This document shows, piece by piece, positions 10,967-20,513 of a stretch of 64,000 nt of DNA (positions are counted from its first letter, which is position 1; each line of letters begins with the position of its first letter). Below the pieces are notes generated by a model, which was not told the origin of the DNA, searched no databases, and saw only the letters and a program-made list of their open reading frames with translations. Location of the stretch: NCBI GenBank assembly GCA_018806985.1, contig JADANN010000192.1, positions 1,364,001 through 1,428,000 on the forward strand, read 5' to 3'. This stretch comes from Angiostrongylus vasorum (taxonomy: Eukaryota > Nematoda > Chromadorea > Rhabditida > Metastrongylidae). The position numbers and the translations under genes are program-made.

Positions 10967-13018
10967 ATTCGGCTGGCGTTTGGGGATTTTTGTCTTCCTC
11001 ATAAAATTCGTTCAACGCTGATCGTGTCGACTATTCTTGAGATTCTGTAATAGACGTGCTAAGCCATATCCACATCTTCATCATGGAAAGTCCGACCTCG
11101 AAATGATCGGGCTAGTAATGAGATAGTGATAAGGATGGTCCCACTGCTGTGTCAAACCAGATCCCTTGCCTATGTAGAACGGCCTCAGTACCACTGCACT
11201 CGCCACAAAGTAATATTTATCACGAAACTTATCAGAGTTCCCACCATCATCAGATAAACCTCTTCAATTCGTCCTTTCAATATAACTATCCTTCTGCTTA
11301 ATTTCCGCGTTTTGAAAAAACACCGTACTTCTGTGCTTCTTTTAGTTTTTCTTATTCGTTTACTAGGCAAATGCAAGAGATTTGCGGCTTAGGAAAAAGC
11401 TCTTCTCCTCATTATGATAAATTAGGGGAACAAACGGAACCTAGCTGATCATACAACCGCTGCCGTCCTACGGCTACGGATTAATTTATAACTTTTCTAT
11501 TATTGGCCAATGCTATGTCACCTATATAGTTTTTCTAGTCTATGGGTGTTTTGATACTTTTTATGCTTACCATAGTATGAGAGGGTCACCTTGACAAATA
11601 AATGTCCTTTCCCCTGAATGAAGTAAATGATGCTCAAAGCAAACAATCTACCTTTATGTCTTGTTGCCTTAAGAAAAGCTCTTCATATTCTACTCAATTC
11701 TTAGTAAGCTAACGGCGTTGCGCAGAAATTAAGCATACTCTAAGAGAGGTGAGGTGGTTCACAGAGCACTTTCAAGAATGAATTCGCATTGAAGCACCAG
11801 GATTTACGGTATGTTCTGGCTCTGTGAAAAAAAATTGTTCACAATAGGGATATATGTTGAACTTCACCTTGGAATGCCAAACTTAAGTGATTCACTAAGT
11901 AAAAAACAACGAACTTTATTGATGTTCAACAAAATATGATTACTGACATGAATCCAAACGGGAGGCATTGTCATATTGTCTTTGCGAATGCCACATAGGA
12001 CATAACATTAAGCTTTGTTGAAGAGCACAGCGAATCATACGTTGATGCGTAGACTTTCACGAGGGGTTACTAGGGCTGGATAATAATGGATGTACGCCAT
12101 GGCATCAAGTCATTGAAGGTATTGATTGATAAGGAGTAATAATGCCAATTAACACGGGCAAAGGATTGGGTCGAGTCCGCAACGAACGTATCCTTTTAAG
12201 GTTGCGGAACAAGTTCCAGACTTCTCTGAGATCAGTTTTCACTCTACCTTCAATCCCCCAAAAAGTCACCGATACTTGTAACGAAAGTTCGAGGACCCTC
12301 TAGCTCGGCGATTCTAAGATTCTGTGGAGAATCGACTCGACGAGCATTCAAAGATTTTTATGAAGGAAACAAAATCTTCGGCAATCAAGTGAACACTATG
12401 AGAACTCAAAAGACCTTCATGTATGAGGAGCAAATATCCTCAATCAGTAGCTGAACCTTATGTAGGTGATAGGCATGACGAGGCGAATCATGTAGGAGAA
12501 GTGCTGGGATCCACACAGTAAGTGATTCGGGGTCATTAAAATAAAAAAAAATCGATTCGGGAAAAAAGTCTAGGATGTACCACCAAAAGAATCTTTGACT
12601 GTACTTGAAAACACTCAATAACCGATTGATTCAGACGGCATTATGATGAGCGCACGATGCTTGGTTGCAGCGGGAAGCCTTGTCGGCCAATTGTCGTCAT
12701 CGGAGACGACATTCTATAGTAGAGCACGATTTCATCACTTTCGTCGCACGTCGGCTTCTGTTCCAGATTTTCTAGTGTCTTAGCACTTCTCATCTTGTTT
12801 TTTTGATTTGTTTATATAATCTTGATCTTCTTGCTCAGTCTTTAGTTTTTGTGTCTAGTCGTAATTAATGGAGAGGGATCAGCATATCTGTCTCCGTTTA
12901 GCCAAAGGCATGGCTTCAAGTACGGAATCGATCCACGATAGAACTTTACCTTTTTTTGAACAAAACAGTTTTTCTATCAGAGAACTAATGTAATTTATTA
13001 CTCTTGTCTATATAGACA
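10967..13018. other. Non-coding, no gene assigned
   Basis: About 2 kb downstream of the Clc-like gene. A minus-strand frame at 12406-12618 contains a LLHD block vaguely like a mariner transposase, too decayed to call. A minus frame at 11185-11376 is unrecognised. Near 12693 there is a short hairpin (gtcgtc...gacgac). Confidence 0.4.
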
Positions 13019-13019
13019 A

Positions 13020-13308
13020 AGAAAAAAGGATAAAGCGTCCATCGCTGATCAATACCTGAGAGGTGTGCCGTGCATTCAGCTCTACTTGTAGCATCGTAGA
13101 GGTCATTGAACGATTATTTGTCCCATATAGTGAGCTGCGATGTTCCAATGATGCATCGCATTGATGTTCATATCTCCCCAAGGAAACTTGATATCAAATT
13201 TTGAACCCAGTGGTAATGAAGACATGGTTTGGAGAAGGCGCAGGTTCGAAACAACGATTGAGAGTGAGTTACAGGGAACCTTTAACCATTGCGCTTTGAC
13301 GAACCCTC
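13020..13308 (-). mobile_element. SINE family A, copy A5 (old)
   Basis: Diverged reverse copy running from the aaaaggataaagcg 3' end at about 13027 to the decayed head. The cggttcgaa-like B-box remnant is near 13240-13250 (gcaggttcgaaacaac on the + strand), and ccattgcgctt near 13295 corresponds to the A box in reverse. Confidence 0.55.
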
Positions 13309-14160
13309 CGTTATTTCTGAGATATCTTTTAAACAAAGTATTCCTTCTTTCCTTTCGATAAATTGATTTAAATCTCTTTTCTATGATTAATTTTGACAAG
13401 TGCTCTTTGGAATTCGTGATTTACTTTTCGATCTTATCGATGGATATCAAATTGTGAGCTGCAGCTTAAAGATTATGGCGAGGAATGATAATTCAAGCTG
13501 TGAAAAAAATTCGAAGGTGACATCAGGAGGTGTGGTGCTTCATTTTTCCCAATCGAATACTTCAGTGATGTAGGGAGTACGACAAACCGTAAAGGGTTTT
13601 AAAACTACAAGTTGGGTCAAACGCTACTAAATTTCAGTCAAAGTAACAAGGTTAGAGCTTGTCGTGAAGATCACATCATTCAGAGCTCATCGATAGCATA
13701 GACACATGGAGCCATTCTTCACGCGAGCCACTATTTCCAATTCCGAACTCAACACATTTTTTGATATAAGAATGGTTTACGACGAAATTTCGTCTGTTTT
13801 GACATTCATCCAACCACCACCGATCAAGTCGACTTGTGAAGGATTCTAGGACATCACTTGAGCATCCTACATCCACAACCTCAACGTCGAAAGAAACAGT
13901 GTCTCTAACATGACTTAATTATCTACTATTCCTGTCATAATTATCTTTCTTTATATCTGTGGAAAGGGTATTGAGGGATGGATCTTTTCCCATAAATGAA
14001 ACTATTTGTTGGGAAACTCTATTTATATCTATTTCTTAGTTCAATTTTGTTCGCAGTCACCGTTTGAGACGTGATTTTAAGGAGAGGCCAAACTGAGTGA
14101 TTTTTCGAAACCGACTTTCCTTGGACGTCGATGTGACTAATCAACATGTATTCTTTCTTT
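13309..14160. other. Non-coding, nothing recognised
   Basis: No exon, RNA gene or member of the window's repeat families was identified in this stretch. Confidence 0.45.
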
Positions 14161-14162
14161 GA

Positions 14163-14545
14163 AGAGCCTACACGAGGTTGATAATTATATTTATTTCCGG
14201 CTAACATTTCGACATCTTCGTCTCCATCAGAGCCTATGATCGGAGTCGATGGTCCACGCTTGTTACTGTCTCGATGTAGTTCTTGCAGCTTCGCCTTTGT
14301 GTCGAGTCAGGTCTTCCTCAGCGGGCCATCTCCTCGAATGAGGGCATACTCACTCGATGATGCCCTTTTATGCAGGTTGCTGATGGTGGATAGCTGTGAT
14401 TGTCCGGTGATAGTGTGATAGTAACTTGTTTTTCCCGGACAATCAAACCTGCGGAAGTCGGTGTTATTATCAGCTAGCACAAAGACGTGGAAACGTTGAC
14501 CGAAAATAAATATAATTGTCAACCTCGTGTAAGCTCACCAAAAAA
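14163..14545 (-). repeat. PLE terminal repeat (E4) in reverse orientation
   Basis: Reverse complement of the block at 14625-14940, beginning tacacgaggttgataatt and running through the reversed ribozyme core (14198-14234), the reversed cgaaggcg/gacaca segment and the tgattgtccggtga segment. It is followed at 14476-14535 by a + oriented end (gtggaaacgttgacc ... gtcaacctcgtgtaagc). This makes a compact head-to-head arrangement of two PLE ends. Confidence 0.6.
14198..14234 (-). ncRNA. Hammerhead-ribozyme-like core, decayed
   Basis: Read on the minus strand: GGCT, CTGATGG (A9 position altered), helix II related to GACG/TGTC, GAAA, TGTT and AGCC. Helix I GGCU/AGCC still pairs. The core base change and the AUGU helix III suggest an inactive relic. 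Confidence 0.35.
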
Positions 14546-14624
14546 TGAATACATATTGAATAGTCACAACGAGGTTCAAGGAAAAGTCGGTTTCGAAATA
14601 TTACTATGTTTTGTGCTAGCTGAT

Positions 14625-14940
14625 AAGAACACCGACTTCTGCAGGTATGATTGTCCAGGAAAAACAATTTACTATCACAATATCACCGGACAATCACAGC
14701 TATCCACCATCAGCAACCTGCATAAAAGGGCATCATCAGTGAGTATGCCTCATTCAAGGAGATGGCTCGCTGAGGAAGACACAGCTCGATACGAAGGCGA
14801 AGACACCACATCGAGACAAAGAAGAACCGTGGACCACCGACTCGGATCGTCGGCTCTGATGGAGACGAAGACGTCGAAACGTTAGTCGGAAATAAATATA
14901 ATTATCAACCTCGTGTAGGCTCTTCAAAGAAATAATACAT
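14625..14940 (+). repeat. PLE terminal repeat (E5)
   Basis: Direct-orientation partner of E4. The shared order is gattgtccagg, tcaccggacaatcacagct, the aggaagacacagctc block, cgactcggatcgtcgg, the ribozyme-like core at 14851-14888, and caacctcgtgtaggctc. The nearly identical block at 8215-8500 shows a dispersed family. Confidence 0.6.
14851..14888 (+). ncRNA. Hammerhead-ribozyme-like core (E5)
   Basis: Helix I CGGCT (14851-14855), CTGATGGAG-type core (one extra G), helix II GACG-AAGA-CGTC (14864-14875), GAAA (14876-14879), self-complementary ACGT (14879-14882), cleavage-site T at 14883, then AGTCG pairing with CGGCT through one G-U pair. The helix III palindrome is the dimeric type. The G in the catalytic core may reduce activity. 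Confidence 0.5.
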
Positions 14941-15055
14941 ACCGACTGGTTTTTGTTAAAAACTCGATATGCCACTGAAAGGAAGAGGGTAGGAATTAGG
15001 GAGACTTTCAACATGACTTGCATGGCTTTCCATGAGGAGCTGACATAAAGCATAA

Positions 15056-15345
15056 GGAATGCAGCGGTGCGACATTGATCAATCTCTGAGGGATGCGTTA
15101 TGCATTCGACTTCATCAAGCATCACAGAAGGGATTGAAGGCATTTGTAGTCTGTGCAATGACTTGCTGTGGTCCACCGAAGTATCGAGTTAGTGTTGCAA
15201 TCCTTCCAGATCCCAGAAAGTCTGCTCCTAAATCACCGACCCCAGAAAAAATGGAGGACTTGGAGCCCGGGGCAAAGCATCGAGCCAGAGATCGATCTAG
15301 TGTATTGAAGAGCACCCCCTAACCATTGCGCCACCCATGCAACAG
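15056..15345 (-). mobile_element. SINE family A, copy A6
   Basis: Reverse copy: attgatcaatctctgagggat at its 3' end and an A box remnant ccattgcgccaccc at about 15322-15336. The middle is somewhat diverged (agtctgctcctaaatcaccgacc). Confidence 0.7.
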
Positions 15346-16080
15346 CTTACACTGGAAGAAAAAACACAAAGCAAAAAGAATTGCAGAACAAATCAGGCTG
15401 CACTTGCGTTTCGCAATCTTTCGAGCTCCCTTGTAGCATAGACTTCCCGACTTTCCCAGTTCGAATTTTTTGCTACCATATTTCTACTTTATTACTCAAC
15501 ACTTTATGCTTGCCAATTCGTATTGAAATAAAAAGTATGGGCTGTGCACCGTGAAGAGGATTTTCTATGGCTCGATTTTTTTGACTAGTGTCCCTCTAGG
15601 ATCCACACCTTTGAAATGCTTCATGTAAAGCGTCGCTATTTTCAGACTTTTTTAAAAAAAATAGAGATTCAAAGGCGAATGCACGTATCTCCAGGACTTC
15701 CTTCCCTATCGCTGTGCGAGGAAGTTGTTCCCACGTGTTGAAAACAGAGTGCAGCGGTCCTTCACACAGGAAAGCAAGCCATCTTAATTCCAGAAACATT
15801 AAGAAAAGTGTAGTGATCTACAGAAGATAAAAGTAGTTGTGTTGATTATAACGCATTTTTGACAGAAAAGAAAAAACTCATTGTAAAGGTTCAACTGTTA
15901 TTTACCCCTTATTCTTTTTCTTATTGCAGGATATTATGTGGAATACAACCACATGAATGCTTAGATAGGAGCGAAATTCGACACCTCACTTGTGCTTCGA
16001 ACCTGCCAGTACCGTTTTCGCAGACTCATGTGCTGTCCAGTACAGCACCCTAAGTCTTTGCTTTGCTTTCTTCTCAGCCA
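15346..16080. other. Non-coding, unassigned repeat traces
   Basis: No gene assigned. The phrase ggatattatgtggaatacaacc (from 15929) recurs in similar form at 50881-50903, so at least part of this stretch is another dispersed repeat. A 67-codon minus frame at 15596-15799 is unrecognised. Confidence 0.35.
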
Positions 16081-16084
16081 ACTA

Positions 16085-16310
16085 TGTTTTCCAGTGCAGT
16101 TTTGGCTTAAGCGGATTCAGTGCTTATCTATTTGTGCTCCAGATCATTCTCGTTGAGTAGTGATTGCTGCCAGCACCGTTAGGATAGAAATTTGGCTGAG
16201 CGAAAGGGAAAGCAAGAGCTTCGCTTTGTGTGATGGATAGCACGTAAGACCCCGCAAAGGCTAATCGCGGTTTCCAAGCTCACCCAAGGTTCCGAACTTT
16301 GCTCATATCT
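16085..16310 (+). mobile_element. SINE family B, copy B2 (old)
   Basis: Matches family B in order: ggcttaagcggattcagtgc (5' block), attgctgccagcaccgttagg, the tRNA-like head (tgatggatagcacgtaagac as A-box region; cggtttccaagctca as decayed B box), then ctcatatctcaccatcctt. Confidence 0.5.
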
Positions 16311-18595
16311 CACCATCCTTTCGGATTCCTTTTCCACAAGATGCTGCTCAGTTTTCTTTCATTGCATCTCCTTCGAAGATCTTTCATTTTTATGTGGGTG
16401 TCTTGAAAATATCTGGACCGGATGCTTATTTATGCACTTTTTTCAACTCTGTTGTTCGACGTTCATCAAAAATATTCTAGAAACCGTTGCAATGTTGCTG
16501 TAAGCAAGCCGACTCTGAAATAGTTTTTTAATCACCTTAAGAGCTTCAAAGGTTCATCCATCGCCGAATTGTTGAGTAGTAGGCACATAAGCTCAAAAGG
16601 GATTATTTCCATCGAGATGTAAACAAGAATAGCCTGAAGATTAAAGGCAATTTTATCAATATCGAGGATTGAAGACAAATATATCAATACCCGTAGCCAG
16701 CCTCGAACCTTGAAATTGTAACAGTGTCATCACGGCAGAAAAAAAACATGAAAGAGACAGAAAAATTGGTCAAGAAGGCATGAGAACACAAAGCTTCCGG
16801 CGTCGATCAGTGCTTTCAGCGACAACTCAGTATTATCGGCAGAAGTCTAGTAGCAATTTGTCCACCCTCAAAAGGCGGGGTGCCTTGCTTGGCGCGGTTT
16901 CAAACCAAACAAGCTCTGTGTGTTGCAGAACAACTTTAATTAATGCGCTGTATCTTTTCCAAAGTAGTTAACTGTTGAAAAATTGCTAGAAATATTATAT
17001 TATTTAAAAAAGGCAATTCAGTTCAGCCTTTTGTGAATTTTCCCATTTTTTGCGTGTTTTTCATCCCTAGCGTGTACGGCTTTTAATACCACACCTCATC
17101 CTACCCATACTTCCGTGTCAGTTTCTTCTTGTTTTTTTTATTTTTGGGCTAAGTGTAACTGAAATTTTTGCTCAAGTGGGAATATGAAAAACCAACTCGA
17201 GCCATTTATTGGTATAAATCCAGAAAGAATGAGAATAGTTATTGAATGCACGGTTGGTTTCTAAAGTCCCATAACTCGCGGAACCTTGAAGACATGAAAG
17301 GTTGGAAACATTAGATATGACCATATGAAAGCTTTACTTTGAGCAGGGTCAATATAACAGTTCGGCCTTGGGCGGAAGAAGTAACAGCAAGTGAATACGC
17401 TACAGTCACCGTAAATTTCTACCAAACTGAAAAGTGGCGGAAAACTGGACAAGCGAGAGCCATGTGAAATCAGCGAAAAGCAAAGCGACTGAGGCAGTGA
17501 AATCTGCTTTACAATTCGTTGCATAACACAAGATATCCGTTTTTCGAAAGCAATATGTGATGAGGCTAACACAGCTTCCCGACTACGGTTGAAAAGAGAT
17601 TGTTCGTGCAATGGTTTCACAATGAGTCCCGAGGCCATTTCTAAAGTCAAAGTCCTCATGGTAAAGATTCGGTGTTCTGCTCTTTGCTAAACAATTACGG
17701 TGGGCAACTAGTGCAAGGAAACAATGTGGTCTATTTGCAACACGCATCCATTACACGAAGGAACTAATTCTATTGCATAGTAAGACCCGATGATACATCG
17801 CACTGGAAAAACTGCAGAAAGTTGAAGCAATTGAGGAATGGATCTCTGTCTCATCCTGGTGGCCACAGCTATATCCAGGTAATAGCCTTTGCTAAACGAA
17901 GAAGCTCTCATAATGCTAAATAAGAGCCGTTATCGTAAGGTAGGTCTTTACAAATTTATAGATCAGGTCAATAACTAAGACAGAGGGACAACAAACGAAA
18001 TATAAGGTAACTCCAGCTGCACAACTGCTTTAAGCAATGCAGAAAAGCCTATAATATAATTTCTTGATTGTTGAGGTGCTTTTGACTTTTGCAAGAAAGT
18101 ACTGCATTTCCTGGGTATGCTTCAGATCTCCATACATTCGCCGTTATAACGAAACTACTACTCTTCTTCACATTCACCATCATGAAATATCCTGAAGAAT
18201 TGGGGTAAAAGACACAATAGTTCATTGTTTAAAAATTACTCCACATCGCAAGAGCAAGTTATTTTCGCGTAAAAAGGTTTCTCATCGAATCCATAGTTCA
18301 CCGCTGAGAAAATAACAACAAGACGCATAAAGAGATTGGCATGCACCCAACTAGACCACAAGAGCGCTTGAGGGTGAAGATCTGATTATCATCGGAGACT
18401 GTGGGAGTGTTAGGGAAATATGTATTAGAAAAGGAAGAGGCAACCATTTGCGATGGTCGTGTATAGGAGCCGAATTTCTTAACCGTTTAAGTGAATGCAT
18501 GTATTGACACAAATGTGATGGTGGCAAGATGGACGATACGCACTGAATGGGATTCACAAAGTTGTTCGTAAACAACACATCATTTTTTGAAGTGG
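16311..18595. other. Non-coding or unassigned sequence
   Basis: No recognised gene or repeat. Two minus-strand frames are the longest candidates: 17261-17659 (132 codons) and 17708-17911 (67 codons). Neither shows a domain I recognise, and no chain of compatible splice sites was found. Confidence 0.35.
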
Positions 18596-18599
18596 TGCA

Positions 18600-18815
18600 C
18601 TATATTGTTCCCACAGTGTTGCTGAGATATGATGAGAACCCAGAACCTCAGCTGAGCCTCGAACCCATGACCAACCTTTCCAGGAGCTCACGTGTTATTC
18701 GTGTTATTCGTCACATCAACAGAGGCTATTGCTTTGCCTTTTTTCTCCTAGTTTTTCCTTCCAAAATGCTCTGCCATAAAGAAAGGAAAGGCAGTTAATA
18801 AAAGATTAAACATTG
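18600..18815 (-). mobile_element. SINE family B, copy B3
   Basis: On the minus strand a B-box-like gggttcgaggctc lies near 18650-18668 and an A-box-region related to ataacacgtgagctc, as in the copy at 26.1 kb. The end near 18780-18805 (ggcagttaataaaagattaa) carries the family's AATAAA-like tail, but on the other strand, so this may be a composite of two copies. Confidence 0.4.
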
Positions 18816-18829
18816 CGCTTTCAGGTGCA

Positions 18830-19045
18830 GCTTCAGCTTAACTAGCTTCAGTTTCAGTTTGTGCTTCTTGGAACATTCCCGCTGATGGGCGATTTATGAT
18901 AACATCGAGGAGAAAACTGACCGAAAAGAAAGGAATCAAAGGCCTTGGTTAGTTCCTGGATAGGAAGTGAGATTCCCCCCATAAAGAATAATCTCCGGTT
19001 CGAAGCCCACCTGATGTCCTTAGTTCTACTTATACCTGATATCCT
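18830..19045 (+). mobile_element. SINE family B, copy B4
   Basis: The 5' block gcttcagcttaactagcttcag and a good B box (GGTTCGAAGCCC, near 18993-19005) mark a family B copy. It is followed directly by a reverse fragment of family F. Confidence 0.4.
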
Positions 19046-19049
19046 TTGT

Positions 19050-19102
19050 TTCCCTCCGAGCAATGGTTTAACACCTCACCGTGGCTGGGGAGTATTTTCT
19101 TT
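19050..19102 (-). repeat. Family F fragment F5
   Basis: Reverse match to the 3' end of family F: caatggtttaacacctcacc followed by gtggctgggga is the counterpart of cagccacgatgagacggtaaacc at about 32340-32370. Confidence 0.4.
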
Positions 19103-19729
19103 TACAGAACTTCGATATAGAGCTTGATGATCGTCCTCTAGAGCGATCTCCCAAATTGAGAAGGATTTTTGAAATTTCGGTTCAGAACCCCGGCTACTAG
19201 GAATCCAGATCCGGAAATCATTGTGACAACAACGTAGTCACTAGGTGACGAGTGCTGACATAATGTGAGGTCCTAGCATATCCTTCAAGGCTCTATAAAG
19301 AGAGAAAATCTTCCAATTATTAATGAAAGCGTGTCACACAAGCATTTGAACTGCTTACGTTGTTCAGTACGAAAGCTGCTTAAACAGTTCCCTGGATCGT
19401 ATCCATTTTTTCGAAGATTCCTCTGGTGGTACTGTAAAGCCGGCTATTTTTTACGACGCCAACAAGTGCAATTTTTCACGTCTTAACGACCTACACTACG
19501 AAGATGGATCAAGCTAACGGTGATCACGATTTCGGTTAGTTGGAATGCTTGCCTGTCCTTTGGAGAAAACTCCAGAGAACATATGCATTTCACTGCACTA
19601 AAAAAAGGAAAAGTCGTGCCTGTTCTTTGAAAATCTTTTAAGCAAAGAAAATTTTTGGAGTAAAAGTATCTCATAGCAATGAACGGAACTTTCTTGACAT
19701 TGAGAACAGAATTGGACTAATTCTATGAA

Positions 19730-19975
19730 CAGCTGAGATATTTGCAAAACTCCGGACCGCAGGTGTCTGCGGTGGGAAACGAACGCGCTATTACCCTTTC
19801 GGGAGGCTAACGCTTTCACCATCACACTATGCGGGTCTCTAACTGGATTTGTTGCCGATTTGGAGTCCCCAGACCAATCCCGTTGACCCTTATGGTGTGG
19901 TGGTAAACGCGTTTATTGTGGTTGAGTCACAAATAATAACCTGCCGTGAAAAATTGTAACAAGCAGTAAATAGAA
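19730..19975. mobile_element. SINE family B foldback, copies B5/B6
   Basis: A reverse copy (19730-19840: cggaccgcaggtgtctgcgg, B-box reverse ggaaacgaacgcgc) is followed by a + copy (19845-19975: ttgccgatttggagtcccc, A-box region tggtgtggtggtaaacgcg, and the 3' end acctgccgtgaaaaattg). The two form an inverted pair. Confidence 0.6.
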
Positions 19976-20398
19976 AACATCTATGAACAGAATTTCTCTT
20001 TCAGCTGCAAATTCTCTCAGTAAACACCTGTGAATTTATATCTCTATTCACAAGAAAAGGAAAAACACAAGATTCCACTTTTGAGAACCACAAGATCTTG
20101 GCAGCTTCGATAACAAGATCAAGATGTTTTTCTTACAGCTGGAACTTTGAACACCGAACTCTTAAGCATTTCGAGGACCAAGGTCTCATGTTCAGTTATT
20201 CTAAGAAATAGACGAAGGAGAAACAGACTGTTATTCATTTTATCCTTTTATTGATTTTTAACCAAACACGAGGTTGATTAACTCAATTTGCTAATTGGAA
20301 CTGATTTCATGATTGATGTGAACTTCCTTTGTTCGAAGTTTGGCGTGCGTACGAAATGAAGTGAAACGGGCATACTTACGGATTTGACGTGAAAGTGT

Positions 20399-20416
20399 CT
20401 GGGAACGGGTTCCCGG
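20399..20416. promoter_or_regulatory. Palindrome upstream of the ground-like gene
   Basis: gggaac-gg-gttccc is a perfect 6+6 palindrome about 100 bp before the presumed start codon, in a locally GC-rich segment (20395-20470). It could be a transcription-factor site or chance. Confidence 0.2.
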
Positions 20417-20513
20417 ATACGAAAGTGACCCGGTGGGTCTGATGGACAGGGGCTGTACGCGCGCTTAAAAAGCGTTCTTGAAACATTCGAACGACGACTA
20501 GAAACCATTCACT

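Noticed and set aside
12406..12618. Mariner-like transposase remnant on the minus strand (LLHD block).
   Set aside because: Only a few residues resemble the catalytic region. No terminal inverted repeats and no second catalytic aspartate were found.
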